In this document: piece after piece, positions 52,917-60,007 of the stretch
Position numbering within the stretch: position 1 is the stretch's first letter
Layout: each line of letters starts with the position of its first letter
NCBI RefSeq assembly: GCF_002843425.1
Contig: NZ_NKXO01000002.1
Location: 1-64,000, forward strand
Length of the DNA: 64,000 bases
From: Raineya orbicola
GTDB lineage: Bacteria > Bacteroidota > Bacteroidia > Cytophagales > Thermonemataceae
Reading direction: 5' to 3'
Translations under genes and position numbers: made by a program
The notes under the pieces: generated by a model
Databases searched by the model: none
Told to the model about the DNA's origin: nothing
The model's input: only the letters and a program-made list of their open reading frames with translations

Positions 52917-53244
52917 TGAGTGTGTAACTAAGCGTTTGAAATCGGCTTTAGAAGGTTTAGAGGTACTTACAGTTGCAGAAATGAAATGGAATGGCGTTAA
53001 AAACGGTAAACTTCTTGCTTTGTGCGAAGAAAATAGCTTTGATATACTCCTGACTATTGATAAGAATATTGTTAATCAGCAAAATATTGAAAAATTTAAT
53101 ATTTCAATTGTCGTTTTTAATAGTAGTTCAAGCAAGTTAGAAGAGTTAGAAGTATTTATTCCTGCATTTAAGGCAAATCTTAATCATTTTGAAAAAAGAA
53201 TTGCATATGTAATTGATAAACAGGATATTCAAAAGAAAATCTAA
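52900..53244 (+). CDS. DUF5615-family PIN-like toxin
   Basis: A 114-residue protein with a PIN-like fold of the DUF5615 type, with acidic residues in MRILLDECV at the N terminus and a second cluster at FDILLTIDKN (about 46-55). These Asp/Glu/Asp residues fit a metal-dependent ribonuclease site. It lies in the same operon as the DUF433 protein with a 17-base overlap; the combination is a known toxin-antitoxin arrangement in Bacteroidota, cyanobacteria and others. Toxic activity is not shown by the sequence. It is followed by a gap of about 80 bases before asnB. Confidence 0.87.
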   Translation: MRILLDECVTKRLKSALEGLEVLTVAEMKWNGVKNGKLLALCEENSFDILLTIDKNIVNQQNIEKFNISIVVFNSSSSKLEELEVFIPAFKANLNHFEKRIAYVIDKQDIQKKI

Positions 53245-53325
53245 AAAGCTACTTTATCTCTCAAACTTTCTTATCTTTTATGTATTTTTGCCTTCTAAAA
53301 TTACTTAGTCAAGAAAACCTTTTCT

Positions 53326-55167
53326 ATGTGTGGTATAGCGGGTTTTCTCTGTTTTGAGAAAACATTAGACCGAAGCCTTCTGCAAGCAATGACAGCCCAG
53401 CTCGCTCATCGCGGTCCTGATGCAGAAGGTTTTTTTCAAGATGAATTTTGTGGCTTGGGGCATCGCCGATTAAGCATTCTTGACCTTTCGGAGCAAGCCA
53501 ATCAGCCGTTTTTTTCACAAGACGGCAGATATGTGGTAGTATTTAACGGCGAAATCTATAATTTCCGTGAAGTTGCCGAAAAATTACAAATCAAGCCTCG
53601 TACTACTTCCGATACCGAAATTTTAGTGGAAGCCTTTGCCCAAAAAGGTACGGCTTGCGTGCAGATGTTCAATGGAATGTTTGCCTTTGCTATCTACGAT
53701 ACACACAAAAAAGAATTACACTTGTGCCGTGATAGAATTGGCAAAAAGCCGCTTTATTACTTTTGGAATGGGCATTATTTCGCCTTTGCCTCCGAACTAA
53801 AATCTTTGATGGTTTTGCCTTTCATTAAAAAGGACTTGAATTACCTTGCCATTGAGGATTTTCTGCATTTGGGCTATATTCCTCGCCCACATACTATTTA
53901 TGAAGATGTTTTCAAGATGTTTTCGGGCTATTGGCTGAAAGTTTCTCGTAAGGGTGTGGAGGAAAATATGTATTGGGATATTCAAGCCTGCCTGAAACAA
54001 CATAAAATAACTGACGAAAATGAAGCCGAAAAACAATTAGAAGCACTATTGCAAAGCTCGGTTCGCTATCGCCTGATAAGTGATGTGCCTTTGGGAGTTT
54101 TTTTAAGCGGGGGAATAGATTCCAGTCTTGTGGCGTCAATGGCACAGAAAGTAAGTAATGAAAAAATTAAAACTTTTTCTATCGGTTTTGAAAACGAAAA
54201 ATACAATGAAGCTCCTTTTTCCCGAAAAGTTGCCGAGCATCTCCAAACCGAACATCACGAACTAATACTCTCTATCCAAGAAGCCAAAAAACTCGTCCCT
54301 GAAATTATTGACGTGTATGATGAACCCTTTGCCGATAGCTCTGCTGTACCTACGATGCTGATTTCGGCTTTTGCAAAAAAATACGTGAGTGTGGCTTTGG
54401 CAGGTGATGGGGGTGATGAGCTTTTCCAAGGCTATGGAATGTATGATTGGGCTGAGCGTCTTAAAAATCCATTTCTAAAACCTTGGCGTTTTATGATTGC
54501 CGAGATTTTAAGCCTGAAAAAAAGTGTTTCTTTTCAGAAAGGGGTGCAAATGTTTCGCTATCCCAAAGGAAAGCACTTGGCAAGCCATATTTTTTCGCAA
54601 GAGCAGTTTTTGTTTTCACAAAAAGAAGTTGAAAGTCTCATTACTTTTCCTGTTACCAGTTCCGAGCCTTTGCTTTCTACGCAGTTTGGCGTGATGAAAT
54701 GCCCTCCTCGTGAGCAACAAGCCCTTTTTGATTTGCAATACTATCTGCAAGATGATTTGCTCGTGAAAGTTGATAGAGCCTCTATGCGTTACGCTTTGGA
54801 AGTTCGCTCTCCGCTTTTAGATTATAGAGTTGTGGAATTTGCTCTTAATTTAGATACTTCACTCAAATATCAGAACAAAACCACCAAGTATTTACTTAAA
54901 AAAATTCTTTATCGCTACGTTCCTGCGGAGTATTTCAGGCGTCCTAAATGGGGCTTTGCTATTCCGCTAATGCAATGGCTTAAAACAGATTTACGTTATC
55001 TGATTGATGAGTTTTTGAACCATAAAATCGTTACCCATTACGACCTCGTAAAATACGAAAAAGTAAAAGAGTTGAAAGAAAAATTTCTGAAAGGAAATGA
55101 TTTTTTCTACAATCGCTTGTGGGTGCTGATTGTTTTACATCAATTTCTGAAAAAAAATTTTGATTAG
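53326..55167 (+). CDS. asnB: Asparagine synthase (glutamine-hydrolysing)
   Basis: A 613-residue two-domain enzyme. The N-terminal glutaminase has Cys2 as nucleophile (MCGIAGFLCF) after Met removal, with the block HRGPDAEGF. The C-terminal synthetase domain has the ATP-pyrophosphatase motif LSGGIDSSLVASMA (about 262-275) and the KYVSVALAGDGGDELFQGYG region. It makes asparagine from aspartate with glutamine as nitrogen source; some relatives act instead in exopolysaccharide or surface-glycan gene clusters. A TATTTTTG element is seen at 53283-53290 but without a good -33 box. hemB follows after a 2-base gap, so they form one transcript. Confidence 0.93.
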   Translation: MCGIAGFLCFEKTLDRSLLQAMTAQLAHRGPDAEGFFQDEFCGLGHRRLSILDLSEQANQPFFSQDGRYVVVFNGEIYNFREVAEKLQIKPRTTSDTEILVEAFAQKGTACVQMFNGMFAFAIYDTHKKELHLCRDRIGKKPLYYFWNGHYFAFASELKSLMVLPFIKKDLNYLAIEDFLHLGYIPRPHTIYEDVFKMFSGYWLKVSRKGVEENMYWDIQACLKQHKITDENEAEKQLEALLQSSVRYRLISDVPLGVFLSGGIDSSLVASMAQKVSNEKIKTFSIGFENEKYNEAPFSRKVAEHLQTEHHELILSIQEAKKLVPEIIDVYDEPFADSSAVPTMLISAFAKKYVSVALAGDGGDELFQGYGMYDWAERLKNPFLKPWRFMIAEILSLKKSVSFQKGVQMFRYPKGKHLASHIFSQEQFLFSQKEVESLITFPVTSSEPLLSTQFGVMKCPPREQQALFDLQYYLQDDLLVKVDRASMRYALEVRSPLLDYRVVEFALNLDTSLKYQNKTTKYLLKKILYRYVPAEYFRRPKWGFAIPLMQWLKTDLRYLIDEFLNHKIVTHYDLVKYEKVKELKEKFLKGNDFFYNRLWVLIVLHQFLKKNFD

Positions 55168-55169
55168 CT

Positions 55170-56147
55170 ATGCAAGAATTTCTACAACGCCGTCCTCGTC
55201 GTAATCGTAAAAATGAAGTTATCAGAAACCTCACACAAGAAACTTGGCTTTCTAAAAATGATTTGATTTTTCCACTTTTTGTGTGCGAAGGAGAAAATCA
55301 AAAAATATCCATACCTTCAATGCCCGGTATTTTTCGTTATTCTTTGGATTTGCTTTTGGCAGAAATAGAAACTTGTGTAAAATTAGGCATTAAGGCTTTT
55401 GCTCCTTTTCCGCAAATTCCTGAAAATAAAAAAGATACAACAGGTTCGCAAAGTTACAATCCCGAGGGTTTGTATCCGAAAGTAATCAGAACTATTAAGC
55501 AAAACTTTCCCGATGTAATGCTTTTTACAGACGTTGCCTTAGACCCTTATAGCTCTGACGGACACGACGGCATTGTGCGAAACGGCGAAATTTTGAATGA
55601 TGAAACCTTGGAAGTTTTAGTCAAAATGGCACTTGTGCAAGCCCAAGCAGGTAGCGACTGCATCGCCCCTTCGGATATGATGGACGGCAGAGTGGGCTAT
55701 TTGCGAAAAGTTTTAGACCAAAACGGCTTTACCAATGTATCTATTCTTGCCTATACGGCTAAATATGCAAGTGCTTTTTACGGACCTTTTCGCGATGCCT
55801 TGGAATCTGCTCCTAAATTTGGCGATAAAAAAACCTATCAAATGAACCCCGCCAATGTACGTGAAGCCTTATTAGAAGCAGAATTAGATGTAGCCGAAGG
55901 GGCGGATATCATTATGGTAAAACCCGCTTTGGCTTATTTAGATGTAATTCGTTTGCTCAAAGATAATTTTCCTGTTCCTATTGCCGCCTACAACGTAAGT
56001 GGCGAGTATGCTATGCTCAAAGCCTCTATTGAAAAAGGTTGGCTCAATGAAAAAGTAATTTTGGAAAGTCTTTTGAGTATCAAAAGAGCGGGTGCAGATA
56101 TAATTCTTACTTACTTTGCCAAAGAAGTAGCGGAAAAGATTTCTTGA
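55170..56147 (+). CDS. hemB: Porphobilinogen synthase (Mg-type, Cys-poor metal site)
   Basis: A 325-residue haem-pathway enzyme that joins two 5-aminolevulinates. The Schiff-base lysines are in YTAKYASAFYGPFRDA and MVKPALAYLD. The usual zinc-site cysteines are replaced: the segment at about residues 123-134 reads ALDPYSSDGHDG where the zinc type has three Cys, so this is the magnesium-dependent class. It is 2 bases downstream of asnB in the same direction. At its 3-prime end it overlaps the convergent glycosyltransferase gene by 37 bases. Length and N terminus match the family. Other haem genes are not in the window. Confidence 0.95.
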   Translation: MQEFLQRRPRRNRKNEVIRNLTQETWLSKNDLIFPLFVCEGENQKISIPSMPGIFRYSLDLLLAEIETCVKLGIKAFAPFPQIPENKKDTTGSQSYNPEGLYPKVIRTIKQNFPDVMLFTDVALDPYSSDGHDGIVRNGEILNDETLEVLVKMALVQAQAGSDCIAPSDMMDGRVGYLRKVLDQNGFTNVSILAYTAKYASAFYGPFRDALESAPKFGDKKTYQMNPANVREALLEAELDVAEGADIIMVKPALAYLDVIRLLKDNFPVPIAAYNVSGEYAMLKASIEKGWLNEKVILESLLSIKRAGADIILTYFAKEVAEKIS

Positions 56148-57136
56148 AAAGTCTTTCTGCCTTTCACAAAATAAGCCCAAACGATTGAAATTTTAGGTAA
56201 AGTAACTTTTTGAGGCAACTTTTGCTTTTGTTTTTTTGCAAAAAGCAGATAAGCATAAAAAGCCCAATGAGCCTTGATAATTGCCCATATATGTTTCCAT
56301 TCGCCTTTTTTGAGAAAAAGCATTGCGGATAACCCGTCTAAAAAAAGGCGAATAAATACTTTGTAAAAACATTGAGGAAAAGGCAAATTTTTGGCTAAAA
56401 CAATCAGATTATTACGATAATTGAGAAAAGTTTTGCGGGGGTTACTTGCATTGAGCGTGCCTCCACCTACGTGAAAAACTTCACTTTCGGCAACGCAAAA
56501 AACTTTACCGCCTGTTCTTTGAACTCGCCAACAAAAGTCAATTTCCTCAAAGTGAGCAAATAAATTTTCATCAAAGCCCCCCAATTTGTGCCACCATTCA
56601 GCACGAACTACCATACAAGCTCCTGTTGCCCAAAAAATTTCACAAGGCTCATTATATTGCCCTTCATCTTTTTCGCAAGTATCAAAAATTCTGCCCCGAC
56701 AAAAAGCATAACCCCATTTATCCAAAAAGCCCCCTGACGCACCTGCGTACTCAAAATAGGTTTTTTGGTAAAAAGACTTAATTTTCGGCTGAACGACAAT
56801 AACCTCACTATTTTTTTCTAAAAAGTCTATCAAAGGCAAAAGCCAATTTGAACTGACCTCAATATCTGAATTGAGTAGAACAAAGTATTTTGCTTCAATT
56901 TGTTTCAAAGCCTCGTTGTAACCTTTGCAAAAGCCCAAATTTTGCTCAAAACAAATTAGTTTGACCTGTGGAAAAGATAAGCGTAAAAAATCCACTGAAT
57001 TATCAGTGGAAGCATTATCGGCAACAATTATTTGAGCCTCTGCGGAATGAGCAATGACCGAAGGTAAAAATTTTTCAAGCCAATGCTTGCCGTTGTAATT
57101 GAGAATTACGACAGCCGTTTGAGCCAAGCTATTCAT
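56111..57136 (-). CDS. Family 2 glycosyltransferase
   Basis: A 341-residue GT2 enzyme, probably transferring rhamnose or a similar sugar to a surface glycan. The start AVVILNYNGKHWLEKFLPSV is the standard opening; DNASTDNSVDF and LLNSDIEVSSNWLLPLIDF contain the DxD-like nucleotide-sugar/metal site, and FAHFEEIDFCWRVQRTGGKV the ED-like catalytic acidic pair. The C terminus (about 245-341) is hydrophobic/basic, suggesting membrane contact. It starts at the ATG overlapping the scoB stop by one base (TGATG), so it is translationally coupled to it. It ends inside hemB by 37 bases, which is unusual for a convergent pair. Acceptor unknown. Confidence 0.9.
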   Translation of the reverse strand: MNSLAQTAVVILNYNGKHWLEKFLPSVIAHSAEAQIIVADNASTDNSVDFLRLSFPQVKLICFEQNLGFCKGYNEALKQIEAKYFVLLNSDIEVSSNWLLPLIDFLEKNSEVIVVQPKIKSFYQKTYFEYAGASGGFLDKWGYAFCRGRIFDTCEKDEGQYNEPCEIFWATGACMVVRAEWWHKLGGFDENLFAHFEEIDFCWRVQRTGGKVFCVAESEVFHVGGGTLNASNPRKTFLNYRNNLIVLAKNLPFPQCFYKVFIRLFLDGLSAMLFLKKGEWKHIWAIIKAHWAFYAYLLFAKKQKQKLPQKVTLPKISIVWAYFVKGRKTFQEIFSATSLAK

Positions 57137-57795
57137 CAAACTGCAATATCCTTCACTTCATCAGCAATTACAAGTTTGCCCAAAGTTGCTTTTTTGATAT
57201 CCTCTATACTTACATCTGCGGCTTTTTCAATGAGTTTGAAACCTCCTTCGGGTAAAATTTCATAAACCCCAAGTTCGGTAACCACCTTTTTCACACAACG
57301 CACCCCTGTAAGCGGAAGCGTACATTTAGGCAAGAGTTTGGATTCGCCTGCTTTATTGACTTGTTGCATCGCTACAATGATATTTTTAGCCGCCGCCACC
57401 AAATCCATCGCTCCTCCCATACCTTTGACCATCTTACCGGGTATTTTCCAGTTGGCAATATCGCCATTTTCGCTTACTTCCATAGCTCCCAGGATAGTCA
57501 AATCAATGTGTTCGCCGCGTATCATAGCAAAACTATCGGCAGAGCTAAATAGCGAGGAGCCGGGTATCATTGTGATAGTTTGCTTACCTGCATTGATAAG
57601 GTCAGGGTCTACTTCGGCTTCCGTAGGAAAAGGACCTATTCCCAACAAACCATTTTCTGACTGCAAAACTACATTCATACCTTCGGGAATGTAGTTGGCA
57701 ACTAATGTGGGTATGCCGATACCCAAATTTACGTAATATCCGTCTTTCAATTCTTTGGCAATGCGTTTAGCAATTCCATTTCTATCCAAAGGCAT
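57136..57795 (-). CDS. scoB: 3-oxoacid CoA-transferase subunit B
   Basis: A 219-residue beta subunit of succinyl-CoA:3-ketoacid CoA-transferase, used in ketone-body or acetoacetate metabolism. The catalytic Glu47 is in LQSENGLLGIGPFP; other marks are LGIGIPTLVANYIPEGMNVV and GKMVKGMGGAMDLVAAAKNI. Subunit A, normally the neighbour upstream in one operon, is not present; the gene upstream is an FHA protein (28-base gap). So scoA must be elsewhere. Its stop overlaps the glycosyltransferase start by one base. The gene is in a leftward operon with Uma2-Uma2-FHA-scoB-GT, a mixture with no obvious metabolic theme. Confidence 0.92.
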   Translation of the reverse strand: MPLDRNGIAKRIAKELKDGYYVNLGIGIPTLVANYIPEGMNVVLQSENGLLGIGPFPTEAEVDPDLINAGKQTITMIPGSSLFSSADSFAMIRGEHIDLTILGAMEVSENGDIANWKIPGKMVKGMGGAMDLVAAAKNIIVAMQQVNKAGESKLLPKCTLPLTGVRCVKKVVTELGVYEILPEGGFKLIEKAADVSIEDIKKATLGKLVIADEVKDIAV

Positions 57796-57823
57796 ATGTA
57801 TATGGGTTTTGAGTGGTCAGAAC

Positions 57824-58387
57824 TTACAGAGCTGTTCTAAATTTTAGGAGCGTTTGCCCGATACGAATAACATCGCCATCTTTCAAGTTTCCTTCTTCTA
57901 CAAATTCCTCATTGATAAAAGTTCCATTCGTAGAAAGTTCATCTTTGAATTTGAAATCTCCCATTCGGTATAAAATGGTGAGATGTTTGCCCGACACTTG
58001 GCTATCAGGAATGACAATATCGCAAGCACTATCCGAACCTATGATGTTTCGCCCTTCACGAAGTTTGAAATCTTGTCCCAGGGGGTCTAATGTATAAGAA
58101 ACAAGCCAACCTACAAGTTTCCTGCCCGTACTTTGCGGCTGAACATTTTGCGATTGTGGTGTAATTTCTTGCGAAGGTGTGCCTGTAAAAATGGCAGTTT
58201 TATTGAAATTAGCAATTTTTTCGTTTTGTACCAGCGTTTTATCTTCGTTGCCTTGCATTACTTTGGTCTTGTCGTTATTCATAATTTGTGTTTTATTGAA
58301 ATCGGAGGCTTGCTGTGTGGGACAATACGGACAAGCAGAGTGAGTGTCTTCGTAATAATGCCCATTAGCACAAAGTACGTATCCCAT
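57824..58387 (-). CDS. FHA-domain protein with N-terminal zinc ribbon
   Basis: A 187-residue protein. The N terminus is a zinc-ribbon-like segment, with C-x(3)-H around residue 6 and CPYC at residues 19-22. A Thr/Asn/Lys-rich linker follows, with repeated FNKT, MNNDKTKVMQ and EDKTLVQ segments, a feature that looks like phosphorylation targets for Thr kinases. The C-terminal 80 residues form an FHA domain: GRNIIGSDSACDIVIPD, SQVSGKHLTILY and STNGTFINEEFV, the phospho-threonine-binding loops. It should read Ser/Thr phosphorylation signals. It lies directly after the Uma2 pair (6-base gap) and before scoB. The combination of ribbon, linker and FHA is typical of Bacteroidota proteins. Confidence 0.85.
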   Translation of the reverse strand: MGYVLCANGHYYEDTHSACPYCPTQQASDFNKTQIMNNDKTKVMQGNEDKTLVQNEKIANFNKTAIFTGTPSQEITPQSQNVQPQSTGRKLVGWLVSYTLDPLGQDFKLREGRNIIGSDSACDIVIPDSQVSGKHLTILYRMGDFKFKDELSTNGTFINEEFVEEGNLKDGDVIRIGQTLLKFRTAL

Positions 58388-58393
58388 AATCTT

Positions 58394-58951
58394 TTACATT
58401 TTGAAAATATCTTCTACATTCAATTGCAAATTTTGTAAAATTTTTGATTTTACCAAACCTTTTTCCATTGCATATTCTACAAGGTCGTAATCGTCGTTCT
58501 GATACACATATATTTCAAGCACTTGCATTTTGGGCTCTATAATCCAATACTCAGAAATTTGATGTTTTCTGTAAAGTTTCATTTTTTCGCCTCTATCATA
58601 ACGAGCCGTTGAAGGTGATAAAATTTCTACAACTAAATCGGGAGTTCCTTCAATTCCTTTTTCGGTAATAATGTGCTTTCGGCTTTCTCTGACGAAAACC
58701 AAATCTGGAATCACTAAATTTTCATCATCTAAAATCACATCAACAGGGGCATAAATGACCATTCCTAATTTTTCTTTTTTGATGTACTGGCTCAAAAGCT
58801 CAAACAATTTCCCTGAAATAATCTGATGCAAAGGATTAGGAGCAGAACGTTTCACAATCGTACCATTCAGAAGTTCATAGATAAAGCCTTCCTCAAAATC
58901 ATTTTTTTGAAGGAAATCAGCTACTTGGTATTTTTCTAAAACTAGCTGCAT
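58394..58951 (-). CDS. Uma2-family putative endonuclease (copy 1)
   Basis: A 185-residue protein of the Uma2 (DUF820) family, a PD-(D/E)XK-fold group of uncertain function found in multiple copies in many genomes. The catalytic-type residues are visible in LVIPDLVFVRE (about 75-85) and TPDLVVEILSPST (about 99-111), followed by DRGEKMKLYRKHQISEYWII. It is a tandem paralogue of the next upstream gene (copy 2), 2 bases away. The DNA of the two genes is almost the same at the N and C ends but diverged in the middle. Uma2 proteins are not part of a known restriction system here. Confidence 0.9.
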   Translation of the reverse strand: MQLVLEKYQVADFLQKNDFEEGFIYELLNGTIVKRSAPNPLHQIISGKLFELLSQYIKKEKLGMVIYAPVDVILDDENLVIPDLVFVRESRKHIITEKGIEGTPDLVVEILSPSTARYDRGEKMKLYRKHQISEYWIIEPKMQVLEIYVYQNDDYDLVEYAMEKGLVKSKILQNLQLNVEDIFKM

Positions 58952-58953
58952 AG

Positions 58954-59505
58954 TTATTTAAAGATTTGCTCTACATCAAATTCTAAATCCTGCAAAACCT
59001 TTGATTTTACCAAACCTTTTTCAATTGCATATTCTGAAAGGTCGTAATCGCCATTTTGATACACATATATTTCAAGCACTTGCGTTTTAGGTTCTATAAT
59101 CCAATACTCAGAAATTTGATGTTTTTTGTAAAGTTTCATTTTTTCGCCTCTATCATAACGAGCCGTTGAAGGTGATAAAATTTCTACGACTAAATCGGGA
59201 GTTCCTTCAATATGATTTTCTTTAAGGATATTTTTTCTGCTTTCACGCACAAAAACCAAGTCTGGAACTACTAAATTTTCTTCATCTAAAAGTACATCAA
59301 TAGGTGCGAAAAAGAACACCCCTAATTTCTTTTCGGTAAGATAATTTTCAAGAAGAAAAACTAACTTACGTAGAATGTTTTGATGTTGCAAACTTGGAGC
59401 AGAACGTTTCACAATCGTACCATTCAGAAGTTCATAGATAAAGCCTTCCTCAAAATCATTTTTTTGAAGAAAATCGACTACTTGGTATTTTTCTAAAACC
59501 ACCAT
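58954..59505 (-). CDS. Uma2-family putative endonuclease (copy 2)
   Basis: A 183-residue Uma2-family protein and first gene of the leftward Uma2-Uma2-FHA-scoB-GT unit. It has the same layout as copy 1: N-terminal EKYQVVDFLQKNDFEEGFIY (with the shared YELLNGTIVKRSAP block), NLVVPDLVFVRE and TPDLVVEILSPSTARYDRGE. The central region (about 43-73) differs from copy 1, while the rest is close to identical, including DNA, suggesting recent duplication with later divergence or gene conversion. A consensus promoter (59528-59558) is present just upstream, facing the divergent promoter of the small gene at 59594. Catalytic function is unproven. Confidence 0.9.
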   Translation of the reverse strand: MVVLEKYQVVDFLQKNDFEEGFIYELLNGTIVKRSAPSLQHQNILRKLVFLLENYLTEKKLGVFFFAPIDVLLDEENLVVPDLVFVRESRKNILKENHIEGTPDLVVEILSPSTARYDRGEKMKLYKKHQISEYWIIEPKTQVLEIYVYQNGDYDLSEYAIEKGLVKSKVLQDLEFDVEQIFK

Positions 59506-59527
59506 TGTTTTTTTTAGTGCATTTTAG

Positions 59528-59558
59528 CAAAAATACAGAATTTTTGTTTATTGCCAAA
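59528..59558 (-). promoter_or_regulatory. Promoter of the Uma2-FHA-scoB unit
   Basis: On the minus strand: TTTG (59558-59555), a 19-base spacer, TATTTTTG (59535-59528), a canonical Bacteroidota promoter 23 bases before the ATG at 59505. It interleaves with the divergent promoter at 59541-59574. Confidence 0.65.
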
Positions 59559-59574
59559 GAAAATTTTAACTTTG
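59541..59574 (+). promoter_or_regulatory. Divergent promoter of the 118-residue protein gene
   Basis: TTTTTG (59541-59546), a 20-base spacer, TAACTTTG (59567-59574), 19 bases before the ATG at 59594. Overlaps the minus-strand promoter, so the two cannot be occupied at once. Confidence 0.65.
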
Positions 59575-59593
59575 CTTAAATTGCAACTATACT

Positions 59594-59950
59594 ATGAGTA
59601 GCGAAGATTTACAATTTGAATTTCGTTGGGGACAACTGCTGAACAAAATTGAAAAACTCTTGGGCAAACGTCCCAAAGACCTCAATGGTGTGCTTTTTCT
59701 GATTGGAGTTCAAGAGCTTGGCAAGGGCTTTCAAAATTTTACCAAAGAAGAAAAACAAGACCTAATACACATAGCTATCTGCCGACTGCTTTCAAAATTA
59801 GGTTTTTACGAATTGGAAGGTGTTGATGCCGAGGGCTGGCCTCACTGGAAATTGCTTCAACCTCTACCACAATTTGACTTGCTGGAACAAGAAAAACTCT
59901 TGAAAATGCAAGCGTTGGAGTATTTTGAGGAAGAAAAAATTTTTACATAA
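59594..59950 (+). CDS. Conserved-looking cytoplasmic protein of unknown function
   Basis: A 118-residue acidic, mostly helical protein with no signal peptide. I do not recognise a named domain. A hydrophobic core segment NGVLFLIGVQELGKGFQNFT (about 32-51) is followed by EEKQDLIHIAICRLLSKLGF, a regular amphipathic pattern; the C-terminal part ends in EYFEEEKIF. It is read from its own promoter, divergent from the Uma2 unit, and is followed after 57 bases by the sensor gene, which has its own weak promoter. The length, composition and clean promoter support a real gene. Function cannot be proposed. Confidence 0.75.
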   Translation: MSSEDLQFEFRWGQLLNKIEKLLGKRPKDLNGVLFLIGVQELGKGFQNFTKEEKQDLIHIAICRLLSKLGFYELEGVDAEGWPHWKLLQPLPQFDLLEQEKLLKMQALEYFEEEKIFT

Positions 59951-59951
59951 A

Positions 59952-59984
59952 TTTGAAAAACTTACGGCTTTTTATGTATTTTTA
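59952..59984 (+). promoter_or_regulatory. Candidate promoter of the HAMP-GAF-PAS sensor gene
   Basis: TTTG (59952-59955), a 21-base spacer, TATTTTTA (59977-59984), which has one mismatch from TAnnTTTG; 23 bases before the ATG at 60008. Confidence 0.4.
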
Positions 59985-60007
59985 AGGCACGCTAAACCCA
60001 AACACTT

